Positions 32,674-43,848 of a stretch of DNA of 64,000 nt are shown piece after piece. The notes beneath the pieces were generated by a model that had not been told where the DNA came from, did no database searches, and was given only the letters and a program-made list of their open reading frames with translations. A program made the position numbers and the translations under genes. Numbering within the stretch: position 1 is the stretch's first letter; every line of letters starts with the position of its first letter. The stretch comes from Branchiostoma floridae (Eukaryota > Chordata > Leptocardii > Amphioxiformes > Branchiostomatidae): assembly GCF_000003815.2 (NCBI RefSeq), contig NC_049984.1, positions 14,589,314 to 14,653,313 on the forward strand, given 5' to 3'.

Positions 32674-35600
32674 GTGAGTCACTGTGTCAATGTCAGCTGT
32701 TTAAATACAATAGACAAGGGTTAGAGTTCAAAGGCTAAGAAAGAGCACAAACTAAATGCAGTTACAAACGATTAGAGTGAATGTTTACTCATAAAAAGAT
32801 CGTCTTTAATCTTTTGGTGTCGTTTCAAGATCAAATGAAAGCAACCGCGTTCTTTTTATTCTTTGGAAAATTCCCAAAACTATAAATATTATTTTCTTTG
32901 TCTGTGTACGCATGGGAAAAAGGGGAATCCCAGGCCACGGTAGCTGGCCCCTGTCGCCGTTTGACTACCCTATTTTTCGGCTGGCGAATGCATTCGGCAA
33001 ATCAAGGAGGTCCTTTGATTTATTTAACCTTCTTGGGCCATTGAATCATGACATGTACCCTCTTTGATCCACAAAAATACAATAAGGTTTGCGTTAGCGC
33101 AAGTAATATCTGCACGTTTTTTTTTCTACACTTGATAATATAGTAGTTACGTGGCACGTTTGGATCCAGAGCTCAGTGTATTCGTAACCCTCTCAGGCCA
33201 TGCGCTTCACCAAGCACACACACACTGGCATGGTGAAATGTCGGACTGTGGTTTACCCGTAGTCTCTATCCGACTTCCTAGCCTACTCAGAGTTGGACAA
33301 GTCCACCAGCCCTATTGTCCAGGGCAAGTGAAAGTGTTGTCCGGGCAAGCGCATGACCTACCCCACTAGCCCCATTGGGCAAGTAAGATTTTTCCATTGA
33401 TTGAGTGCAGTTTTCATATACTTGTTACTTTTTACAAGCATGACATCAAGCAATGGTCAACAGAGAAATCCATTGCTGGAAGTGAAAATGAATATATGCA
33501 GTGACATTTGAATTTTGGGCTAGTGAAAAATTCGTTTGGGCAAGTAATTTGTTTATGTGATTGCCCGATAGGACAAGTGAATTTTAGAAAACTTGTCCAA
33601 CCCTGCTACTAAAATAGATTCTGAAGAAATCGGCACAAAGTACAAAATGAAATTATGGCTGGTTAATTCCTCTGTTGTCTTATTCAGTCTATTTTGGACA
33701 ATTTCTTCTATTTTGTCAACAACCTAAAAAGTATAGAGATTGCTAATTTTCCCAAAGCGAGTTCTCTGATTTGTAATCAGCATTTTTTAACCTAAAACTT
33801 ACAAGTTATAATCCAACAACAACAATCATACTGTTATTCAGTTATCGTTTACTTCAGGAACTTGGTCAAATCAACAGGTACATTACCAACAGCATGCACA
33901 TGTAGCTACACATACAAAGATGTATAATATAAAATAGATTCTAACAAGATATCTGTAAACCAGGCTATTAAATATAGTGTTACCAGTAATACTGTGTATG
34001 AAAGCGTTCAATCTGTCGATTGGTACACATGTCTGAGTTGAGGTTAAGTTTTACAGAGGAGTATTACATGCATTTCCTTCGATCTGTTATCTGTTATCTT
34101 AAACAACACCTCCACGCTTAAATGAAATCCCATTGTCATAAAAGCTTTACCCGTATGCTTTTGAATGTAAGGAAAAGATCTGTGTATAAACGGTCATGGT
34201 TGAAAGTTCAACACAACGTTATAGGCGAGAGGCGGCCATCTTGAAACATCGATTTTTTTGTGGCGGAACCGTTAAAATGCCGTCTCATTCCGTGTTCCCT
34301 ATACCTTGCAGGAATCTTGTGATATTCCCAGACAAACTAGTAACTTTGACTATATAATGTACATACTTTTCTTGCAAGAAATTTGTTCAGCATTCAAGCA
34401 GCTTCAGATTGTTCAAAGGCTAAGCAGAGCAGAGCAAGAATATAAACTTGGGAGTGGACAAAAGCTAGGATGTACTGTGTTTAGTAGAATGCATTTAGTA
34501 GAATATCAATTAAATTTAGAACAATATCATCAAAGAAATACCAAACTACCGAGTAAACAAAGTTGATGTATTTCATAAACTACCCATATAGCCTGAACAT
34601 ATAACTCTTGACATTTAATCAGTTCAGATATTCACCAAGTTGAGCAGTTTTTGGTGAAGAGTTTCAATTCAAACAGTTTTCGTTGTGGACTGTTTATATT
34701 TCCCCGTCATTTTGCCCTGAAAGCTCTCCCAGACATAGCCATACGTTTTCTCACTTTAAGTCATAGTTTCAGAGGTATGTCTACAGTTTCCCGAAGTCGT
34801 TTGCAATGAAATTGTGTGTCGGCTACCTGATTAGTCCAGGTAGGTACATGCAGTATTATGTGGAGTCAACTTGACCTTAGAATTCGTGAAGCGACCAAGG
34901 TTAACTGTTACAATAGAGGGGAAAAAAGCCATTACTAGTATTAGTGTTCCAATGGTGACTGTGAGATGTTATGTATTGTCCATACAGGCATACAAATTTA
35001 TATTTTTAAGTTTGTGGAAAGCGAACCATCTCAGAGATAAATTGGGATTATCTTTGACTGTAAGAAAATTATGCACAGGCTAAGGCTAATTTCAAAAGGA
35101 ATCAAACAAACAAAAGCAAACCTTGGCATACCAGTAGGTGAGAGTTCACTAAACAATACGGAGGCGGCCATCTCGCTTCATTCGTCTCTTTCCGTTTTGC
35201 TTTAATTTAATAAACCTGGCAGAAATCTTATGATACTAGTATTCACAGGTAAAGTCTATAACGTTGACTATCCTTTGAACATAGTTTCACACTTAACTTC
35301 TTTGCATCCAAGCAGCTTCAGATTTTTCAAAAGCTGAGAAGAGCAAAAACATAAAGTTAGGAATGAACAAAAGGTTACAATGCGTTTAGTATAATGCCAA
35401 CTACGATAATATAAAGATCATATCAAACTGCAGATTGCAAAACCTATATTTCTGATTAAGTACCGATAAAGCTTGAGCACATAGCATTTATTCTGTTCAA
35501 ATGTTCACCAAGCCGCGCACTTTTTTGGACAAGTCCTACACGTTTTATTTTGTCAGTAAAACTATCCGCGACCTCCCCAAACGTAACGTTGTCTTACTTT

Positions 35601-38600
35601 TGCATATATCAATCCTTTCGGTGGTATGCCTATGTCATATACCTTCTCAAATCGTTGCAACTAAATGTGTATGTGTATAACATACGGCATAGTGTGGTGT
35701 CAAAGCCTCGAAACTATCATTATGGAGGGAAGAACAAAGTCATTTATAATAGTAGTATCGGTGTTGCAATGCATTCGATTGTAAGATGCTGTATGTTGTA
35801 CATACTAGCACACTAAGACCGTAAAATATTTAACTAATGTATATGTTTTACGTTTGTAGGGAATTTAAGGAATAAAACGAGATCATCTTTGCAAGAAAAC
35901 ATTTTCAAACGAAGCAAACAAACAAAAGCAAACCTGGCCATACTTGATATTTTACTAAACACCAATAGAGGCGGCCATCTTGTTGCATATCTACAATGAA
36001 TCGCCTCTTTCCGCTTTTGCTTAAATCTAATTGGCAGGAATTTTGTGATATTTACAGGAAAGCTTTATAAAGTAAACGTCGACTATGCTTTCATACTTTC
36101 AGCAGGCATTTGTTTGCACACAAAACTTATTTAAGCAGCTTTAGATTTTCCAGCGCAGTTTATAAAACCAGTTAACACAATGTTAGGCTAGACTTGCCAG
36201 AATATCAGTAACAATTCAAAAGAAAAGGTGTTCACAAACTATATATGTGTATGTCTTGAGCATGTAGCTCTTGAATTTCATTATTGACTACTCGAGGTGT
36301 CACCATGTAAAATTTAGACCGAAAGAACTATTTTAGCGAGTTATAGCTTAGTTTTCTAGCGTAGCAGACTACAATAATATCTACAGTACAGAGGTATAAA
36401 AACAATAGGTCCTCTGTACTATCAGTGGGGGTTTCTTAGATCTAATCCAAGAGATTTTTTCCAACGATCCCTCCTGACGCGTAACATAGGTTTCGATACT
36501 GAATGACACAAAGTGATTCCTGGAAACAGTTGGACATCATGTACACGAAATTATGAAGGTTACAAGGTTCTAAAAGTTTTTTTAACGGAAATAGAAGTGT
36601 AACTGTCTCGAAGAGAGTTGAAGTTGTACTAGTTTGTGTATAAGATTGCTGAAAAGTAACTTGAAAGCCATAAAAAAAATAATATAACTTTGAATAAACA
36701 TTGGAGTGATACTTGGCTGCGAAAAATTGGAAGCAATTAAAAAGATGTACTCTATTATCAATTACATACTTACCTCAAGGTGATTTATTGGAACTTTTTA
36801 AATGTGAAGAAGGTTTCTGTTGCCTCCAATTTTCAACATTAGTGACAGATTTTGCTCAAAACCTTCAGTATTGAACAGACCGACCTGACAGGTAACGTTT
36901 CCCGTGATGTTGGTTTCTTGGTAACCTGATGACGTCACCCCTTAAAAATGTGAGCGCCTGAGGTTGAAACACTGACACACACTCTGTAAGCAACGTTTGA
37001 TGCGGACAGTAGAACAGTACTAGAGTATAGCAGGCATTGTCTTTGTACCCTATGCTTTTGACTCCATTTATTCATAAATATTATAAAGCTGGGCAAAGTG
37101 TTCGGACGTCTAGCTTCCGATCCATTCTCCAGGGTTACAAACTGAAAGGTAAGGAAGCAAATGTCGCTAAACAATTTTCTATTGTCTTAACAGACGTTTA
37201 TATAATGTGATTGTTGAAACTTTGTCTAATGTTGTCGAGTTTTTAGAAATATAAGCAGTCGTGTTTCTGTGGTATGAATCCACAACACGTTTATAGCCTT
37301 CGAAAATAATTTCATCGGGTTGGTAGAACATAGGTTGTTGGAGATTTCGTTTACAAAACAAATGGAGTCTCTTACCTGCATTCTCCAGTCAGAAACAGAG
37401 GAATATGTCTGATAGGCATTGAAACGTAAGAAGGTGATGGTCAATACTGGTTATGTAAAAGAAAGCTCGAATATCCTACGGCTATACGAGGTTCGTATAC
37501 TTAGCAAGCATGTCACACGTTAATTGTACAAGTCCAATTCAAACAGCTTGGCTATTTTTCTCCTAAACGCTCGATTTAAGAATGATGATGTTCACATTGG
37601 CGATAACTTGTAAGTTATCAAACTGACGGAACTCGTGTTATTGACAGAGGTTATGTTAAGTAAAGTTATGAGAAGGACAGATTCGGAGGTTTAGTATTTT
37701 CTTCAGGTCACAGCAGAGAAACAAGATCAAACTCAACACATCCATAGAACGACATGAATAACATTCAACCGGAATCTGAGCACGGTACGTATAGATGGAA
37801 GGTTTGTGTATCGGTGGTATCGATTAAAGTCTTTACTTCCAAAACTGTAATCTTCCAAATGACCCGGAACAAAGATAGCCTGTTTTGTACACATATACGC
37901 ACAGGGTTAAGTACAGGTCACGCAAAAGGTTTACCGATACATACATATTTAACAGTCGTTACACTGTTAACCTAACACAAAGATTGCATTCTACTGTATG
38001 AATGTGACTTCTTTTTCTCGCTTCCTTGTCATGGTGAAAATGTAGGATCAGATATGTTTAAAATCAAAGGTTTGTCTAAATTCATCAGAAATGTGATTTT
38101 GTCTGTATTATATGTACATGTACTTACATGTAGATGTACAATTATGGAAGAATAGTTCAGCTCTCTCTGTTGTTTATTATCTACATTCAACTACAAACCG
38201 CTGTTTATCTTTTATACCACCTTGTATACGTAACAGTATCGACATCAGAGGTATAAAAGAAAAGGCAAAGTTTTGTCAGTCTATATGCTTTGTTTTCCAC
38301 AGACCTAGAACTCGCACAGTGATATGTTTTCGTCCGTCTTTTACAAGTGAAACAAGTTAATAATTGTAGTCCAGTCATCTTAACTATGTTCCAAGTGGTT
38401 AATGGTTGATAATGATTTCGTTTTATTGAAACTATTTAATGAATATGATTACAGTAATGCAGCCAACAATTAGGGTACACATAGTTGAATTTCACTGTTG
38501 CAATACAATAAAATAAACAGACGAACAATAACAATAACAAAGACATTTCCTCTAAAATCTACAGTATCTAAAATAAATTTAAGTCTAATGGCAGCCTTGC

Positions 38601-41600
38601 AATTGTCTATTATAGACAATACATTATAAAGGATTGTTCTGTGCAGGTCCAATCCATAACACAGTTAAGAATCAGTAGCCATAGATTAAAAATGGAAACA
38701 GGAAGATACCACAATGTAGCCCCTGACCAAAGGCTCTGCCCATTTTGTCCAAAGCAAATTGAAAATGAATTTCACTTCGTCATGGAATGCCCTATGTATG
38801 ATATGTTGCGCAATAAGTTACACATTTATTCACATACCTATGTCTAAATATTACAGATTGCAAGATTCTAGATACCAGAAGTATATTTGACTCTATATTC
38901 AAATCCGACAATCCTCATAGTGCTAAGATAGGTAAATACTTAAAAGATTGCTTTGTGATTAGAAAAGATAGTGACACGTTTAGCCCAACCTGATTGTAAA
39001 GAGGTTTTTCCTTGTTATCCTATACTGTTTAATTAGTAGAGTTGTAAAATATTCTGTATTCTTTCTCTTTTTGTTTGTTGTGGTGTATAGTTGACCATAC
39101 AAAAGTAACTGTACTTTTTGTCGTGTCACTAAGCTTGTTTTTGTAGTCTTGTATTTCAAGCTGAGTCATACAGTGTAGGGTAGTGACTGCTCTTGTTTTG
39201 ATGGTTAGTTGGATGGGTTTTCCAGTCGCTGACCTGCTTAACGGAGGGGTAGCTCTGCTTTAGCGAGGAGAGGAGAGAAACAGGACCAGTATAGGGTGTA
39301 CTTTGGGCTAGTTTTATCACATGATGGAGAATAAATCCTCTACAAAAGTTCTTTCATCAGGAGGAATGTTGTAGTTGACCAAAGCCATTGGTTTGGCCGT
39401 ATGTCATTGTTAGGAAAAGTCACGTGTGTTTGTACAGTACATGTACAAGGCAGTTTTGAGGTAGTGTTTTCTAACCATACGTTCTTGTTTATTTTCATAT
39501 TTTACAAGTTGGGATTACATACCCTATGAGAGCTCATGCTGCAGTACTGATCCTGGCCGCGTCCTGAAAATTGGCTGAAACGACCGTCAAATTGCTAACT
39601 TTCCCCTCTTTTCAGGAGTGGGATATAACGAAAGGCTCGAAAAGGGGTTTGGATTTTTTAGATTTTGTTTTCGAAAAAGCGACCATTTGGGATTAAGAAT
39701 AACAACATTTAAGACAGTTCACTGCCTGACTATCTTCTTCTAAAACAATGCAAGATGATGGTGATATAATGTTTGTTATTAATGCACCATATTCTCGGTA
39801 TCAATTGCAACTTACTTATAAAACCTGTGTGATTTTTGTTGGGCTCGTTCAAAGCAGTTTTGGATATATCCACAGGGTGTTATACATTAGATTAAGTAAA
39901 AGTGGTCTTCCGTGCTACTAAATTTGCAATGATGCAGCTGGAATAATTTGAAAAATGCAAATTCATAAGAACGTTTTGTCGAAACAGGAGCACAGATTGC
40001 ATTCACAAGTGATCTATACATTTTACAATATTTTGAAATAAAATTCAAATCTATTGATTAAGAATTGACCAAGAATCAGTTGCCACAAACTGCGAATTGA
40101 ATAAGGAAGGCACAACCGCACTCCTCTAGAACAAAGAGTCTGCCAATTTTGTATTTCAAACATGGTAGAAGATGAAGTGCACTTCACTGTTGATTGTGAT
40201 ATGTATGCCAATGATATGAATACTTTAATTACATAGAAAGTAGATTCCCTCATTTTAGACACATGAGTAGCACTGACAAGTTTATATTTCTCATGCGTTT
40301 TGACAAATTAAACCGACCGTACATAGCTGAACCCATACAGTCCTATATTTTCACCATTACCAAGAAGCGAAAGGAAGCCGAACTTCTGTGTTAAGACTAA
40401 ATTTGTGATACTTTTATATGTATATACATACGTGTTTTGACTTGTTGTGACCTGTACTTAGCTCGGTTGGGCAGAACTGTACAATGAAGGTCTTCATTCA
40501 AATTATATAGTTTCCAAATCAAGACAGAAACATAGTTGCATTTGTTAAATGTCGACGTTTTCTTGTACATGTTCCCAAAAATATAATTGAAATTTGGATG
40601 TGGCAACCCAATAGGCCATACATTCGATCACTTCTATTTCGTGTCATTTCTGACCTAATAGCCCATGGTTTCGTTGGTGAACTGTCTTAGATATTGCCAT
40701 TTTAAATCTGAAATGGTCATATTTTGGACGAAAAAGCAAACTAAGCCACTAAAATTTCAACCCCTTTGCGAGCCTTTCACTGTTTCCTCATTCCTTAAAA
40801 GAGGGAAATTTGGCAATTTGACGGTCGTTTAAGCCACTTTTCAGGACGCGGCCGGGAGCGGTACTGCAGATTGGGCTCTCATATGGTATGTGATCGCGAC
40901 TTTTAAAATGTGAAAATAAACAATAACTTATGCTTAAAGCCTCTGAAAACTTTTCCAAGTAAGTCCAGACATCTTCACACGCGTCTAGAATGACGTTTAA
41001 GACGCTAGTTGACATAAAAGGATAGTTATAAGGCGCCGCACGAGGAGCCCCTGTAACACCATGCCCGCCATTCGAAGCGCCGCCTACATTCATGTCTACA
41101 TAATATCATATCATATCTTGTACGCATTGAATAGGTTAAGAATATATTACCAGTTTTCCTGTAACAACTTTGGCCTTTTATTCAATTACTCATCTGCTTA
41201 CATGGGAAAGGACTGTCCAAGAGGCCCGGCCGTCACTCAGAAAATATTGCGATCTTTCATTCACCCAACATCTGCTTCGAGAGTTTGTCGATTTTCTCTG
41301 AAAACTTTGGCCTTTAAAGTTTTACTTGACTTTTGTACTCGTGTCCATATGCATGTCCACAATGTACTTGCTAAGGCTTTTAATGGGTCACATTTCGAAA
41401 CCAGGACGCGACCGGGATGTTTTAACAAAGAAACAAAAAATTGAAATGTATACCCAGCTAGAAATATACACACATCATATATCGTACGTCGTATAATACT
41501 AGTATATAAGGCAGTTTCATGGGCGTTTCAGCAGCAACGTCGTCCCAAGGAATACTAGTACCACAACTTCTCATATTGTATTTTGTTCTTCTGTATTGTA

Positions 41601-43848
41601 GGCTGTTGGCCTGTCCGTGTGTACATAGTCAGGGGGCGGCCTGCTTTCACAGTGCCCCTCCAACAAGACCTGACTGCTGCCGAGTTCAAGGAAATCATCA
41701 CACCACAGGCAGGTGTTTATAACTTATGATTTTAAGTTGCTATTGTGCTAGTGTTCTTACCTTTACGTTCAGTGCAATGACTTACGGACGACACATGCGT
41801 TACATTGGACAAAGTAGATTTGAAATTTCGAATTTTTAGCTTCTTCTAATGTCCAAGTCATTTCAAGACACGGGTCGTAAGTGACTGCCACTGACCTGTC
41901 TCTGTATTCCCAAACCCAAGATCATAAAAATACAAACAAGGTGAACAAAATTTCAGCTATCTAAAATTTACCCAGATTTTGTACAAACAACTGCAACAGG
42001 GATGCTAGAGTTACCAAAATGAAAACAGATCTGCAGTGGATGTCACTTGAAGACAGAAGAAAAATGTCCAGACTTTGCATGATGTACAAAATTACCAATA
42101 AAAAAATGGTGGACGTGCCGACTGATAAGTATGTAATACCAGCTCAAAAAAGGACAAGAAACAGCCATGACTCCAAGTACCTAGGGTTGATGTGTTCAAA
42201 AATTCGTATTTTCCCTCAACTATCGTAGAGTGGAATTTGTTATCACCAAGCATAGTAGGGGCATCTTCTTCGGATAGTTTCGAAGAACGCTTGCAGATAG
42301 ATGTGAATAAAGTTAGGTACTCGTATGACGGGTCCTTCGGTGTAATATAGCCAGCTGCTGCCACGTCGCGTGCCTGCGAAGCTAGTGTGTTACGCCGAAG
42401 GGCGGTTATACCGACTATATAGATACAGATACCCAATTTAATTAGTCTGTGACCAGACCCTCTGGTCGACAGACTTTTAGTTTTGTCACGTTTACGCGCG
42501 TTCGCATCTGTATCTGTATGTTCCCGTTGTCTGAATTCTATGTGGTTTGGCAGGTCCTCTGTACTGAGGTTGACGATGATGTACGTGGGTTTGTTTTTGC
42601 GGCAGATGGTTTTATTATGGATGTTATAAAAATAACACCCCTACAATTTGTTCGTCTTGCGGTGTATTGGTCCAGATCCTCTGTATGTGGGTCATGATGT
42701 AATTGGACACTGTCAAGCAGATGCGTGGTTTTATCTGATCGTCAAAGTTATTCGCGTTCGCATCTGTATCTGTATGCTCCCATTATCTGAATCCTATGTG
42801 GTTTGGCATGTCCTCTGCACTGAGGTTGACGATGATGCACGTGTTTTTTTTTCGCGGCTGCTGCTTTTATTATGGATGTATAAAGATATCACCCCTACAA
42901 TTTGTTCGTCTTGCGGTGTATTGGTCCAGATCCTCTGTATGTGGATCATGATGTAATTGGATACTCTCAAGCAGATGCGTAGTTTTATTTGATCGTCAAA
43001 GTTATTCGCGTTCGCATCTGTATCTGCATGTTCCCGTTGTCGCATACGTACGTTGTTTGGCAGGTCCTCTGCACTGAGGTTGACGATGATGCACGTTGTT
43101 TTTTTTCGCGGCTGCTGGTTTTATTATGGATGTATAAAAATATCACCCCTACAATTTGTTCGTCTTGCGGTGTTTGGTCCAGGGCCGCTTTGACAGTTGT
43201 TCACCTTTCTCGAAATATGTTGGATTATGATTTTACCATACACACAAGTTGGAAGTTGTTCACCTTTGTCAACAGCTGCGACCAGCTGGTCATGATATGT
43301 TTGATAACTTCGATCTACTTGAATATGACAGTATAATCTATTTATGGAAATTTTATGTAGTTGCGGGCCAATGACCATTTACGTTTTGAAGGAACATGGT
43401 TGGTACTTTTATTATTATAATAATGCTGTCTTCATATATACTTAACTTGTACCTTCAGCCTCTTGTCCGAACTCATTTACAGTGTGGATTAAGCAACTTT
43501 AAATAAAACGATATATCTAACACCATGAAAAGAATCATTATAGGATATAAGCACAACGTCACACACCAAAGAAGACAAAACAACCAACATATACCAGACC
43601 GACGTCACAGACTATGTTACCTACGGTCACTTGTTTCAATTCTTTCATGTCGCTCCTCCCAGGTTAAAGAGTTCGGGATCGTGGATTTCATGATGATCCG
43701 TGACGACATCGGTTCTCAGATCCGCCCTACTGACTTCCTGATGGAGAACAACATTGCTGACATCAGAGTTCAGCTACTGAGCTTACCAGTACAGACAAGG
43801 GCAGACCCTGCCGTGCCTGGTAAAAGCACAGATGCCACTAATCATTAA
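32652..43848 (+). CDS. Candidate small ubiquitin-like (beta-grasp) protein, 3 exons
   Basis: Exons 32652-32673, 41602-41708 and 43663-43848 join with matching phases into about 104 codons. Exon 2 starts after an excellent pyrimidine tract (cttctgtattgtag) and exon 3 after cgctcctcccag. The joined protein has VRVYIV (strand 1), AFTVPL (strand 2), TAAEFKEIITPQVKEF (helix), FMMIRD (strand 3), then PTDFLMENNIADIRVQLLSL. That last segment resembles the 'LSDYNI...LHLVLRL' ending of ubiquitin, and the spacing totals about 74 residues against 72-76 for ubiquitin. There is no Gly-Gly end, so conjugation is unlikely; the tail after the fold is ADPAVPGKSTDATNH. The junction of exons 2 and 3 needs a GC donor (CAG|GCAGGT). 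A GT donor at 43820 could instead lead to more exons. I do not recognise a named family; the fold call is inference from pattern. Confidence 0.5.
33288..33605. mobile_element. 318-bp MITE with cagrgttggacaagt ends
   Basis: The left end cagagttggacaagt pairs with the right end acttgtccaaccctg. CTACT lies just outside both ends. The interior repeats gggcaagtaa/gggcaagtga several times, so part of the element resembles an array of its own terminus. Confidence 0.7.
34190..36300. repeat. Diverged tandem triplication, unit about 0.8-0.93 kb
   Basis: Landmarks recur in order: gaggcggccatctt at 34231, 35161 and 35967; a cctctttccg-ttttgctt segment; ggcagaaat/ggaatttgtgat; and caagcagctt(c)agattttc. 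In copies 2 and 3 the unit begins caaacaaacaaaagcaaacc. Individual copies have small indels. Confidence 0.75.
38641..39000 (+). mobile_element. Non-LTR retrotransposon relic: zinc-binding end of reverse transcriptase
   Basis: A short frame contains LRISSHRLKMETGRYHNV, then LCPFCPKQIENEFHFVMECP, a C-x2-C...H...C motif found after the RT domain in many LINE ORFs (zf-RVT). After a frameshift the downstream sequence keeps coding flavour (IFDSIFKSDNPHSAKIGKYL). Clearly a pseudogene fragment. Confidence 0.8.
39475..40933. mobile_element. Foldback element (about 260-bp inverted arms) enclosing a LINE fragment
   Basis: The left arm cttgtttattttcatatttt...acataccctatgagag... matches the complement of the right arm ending ...ctctcatatggtatgtga...gaaaataaacaa. 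Shared inner markers are gacggtcg, aggacgcggcc and gcctttc. The centre (about 40080-40385) reads RTPLEQRVCQFCISNMVEDE and then VHFTVDCDMY, another zf-RVT relic. Confidence 0.8.
40060..40395 (+). pseudogene. zf-RVT LINE fragment inside the foldback element
   Basis: C-x2-C...H...C motif (VCQFC...VHFTVDC) with downstream FDKLNRPYIAEPIQSYIF in a shifted frame. Similar in kind to 38641-39000 but clearly diverged from it, so not a recent local copy. Confidence 0.7.
41602..41708 (+). CDS. Ubiquitin-like candidate exon 2: strands 1-2 and helix start
   Basis: 107 nt read in phase 1 as CWPVRVYIVRGRPAFTVPLQ and on to QDLTAAEFKEIITPQ. The two alternating hydrophobic strands followed by an amphipathic helix are typical beta-grasp. 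It ends CAG|gcaggt, a GC-type donor. An alternative GT donor four bases further on would put a stop immediately after the junction. A TATA-like tatataag at 41503 lies too close to be its promoter. Confidence 0.55.
42003..42350 (+). mobile_element. Non-LTR retrotransposon relic: reverse transcriptase C-terminus
   Basis: Reads DLQWMSLEDRRKMSRLCMMY and then KITNKKMVDVP, later RNSHDSKYLGL and, after a frameshift, TIVEWNLLSPSIVGASSSDS. The order 'L-x-W-x-x-L-x-x-RR-x-x-x-RL-x-M-x-YKI ... EWN-x-L-x-x' is the tail of many invertebrate LINE ORF2 proteins. Confidence 0.85.
42480..43190. repeat. Tandem repeat, unit about 255 bp, nearly three copies
   Basis: ttcgcatctgtatctg recurs at 42501, 42757 and 43011; each unit continues with ttcccgttgtc, ggcaggtcctctg, ctgaggttgacgatgatg and acaatttgttcgtcttgcgg. 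Copies are about 90% alike by eye. Confidence 0.9.
43663..43848 (+). CDS. Ubiquitin-like candidate exon 3: rest of the fold, C-terminus, stop
   Basis: 186 nt starting VKEFGIVDFMMIRDDIGSQI, then RPTDFLMENNIADIRVQLLS, then a polar tail to TAA. G/C is higher at third positions than in the flanking DNA, and the acceptor is strong. ATTAAA overlaps the stop codon. Together with exon 2 this is the most gene-like unassigned sequence in the window. Confidence 0.55.
   Translation, partial: VKEFGIVDFMMIRDDIGSQIRPTDFLMENNIADIRVQLLSLPVQTRADPAVPGKSTDATNH

Larger units (their letters stand above)
32674..41601. other. Proposed intron 1 of the ubiquitin-like gene
   Basis: An 8.9-kb stretch with a 318-bp inverted-repeat element (33288-33605), a tandem triplication (34190-36300), a non-LTR zinc-finger relic (38641-39000) and a foldback element (39475-40933). 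No conserved exon recognised within it. Confidence 0.45.
41709..43662. other. Proposed intron 2 of the ubiquitin-like gene
   Basis: Holds a reverse-transcriptase C-terminal relic (42003-42350) and a 255-bp tandem array (42480-43190). Its proposed donor is GC (gcaggt) and its acceptor is cgctcctcccag. Confidence 0.45.

Noticed and set aside
41519-41722. ORF of 67 codons with a hydrophobic N-terminus next to a TATA-like tatataag
   Set aside because: The ATG is about 10 nt from the TATA-like motif, too close for normal initiation. The frame reads the exon at 41602 out of the frame that continues into exon 3.
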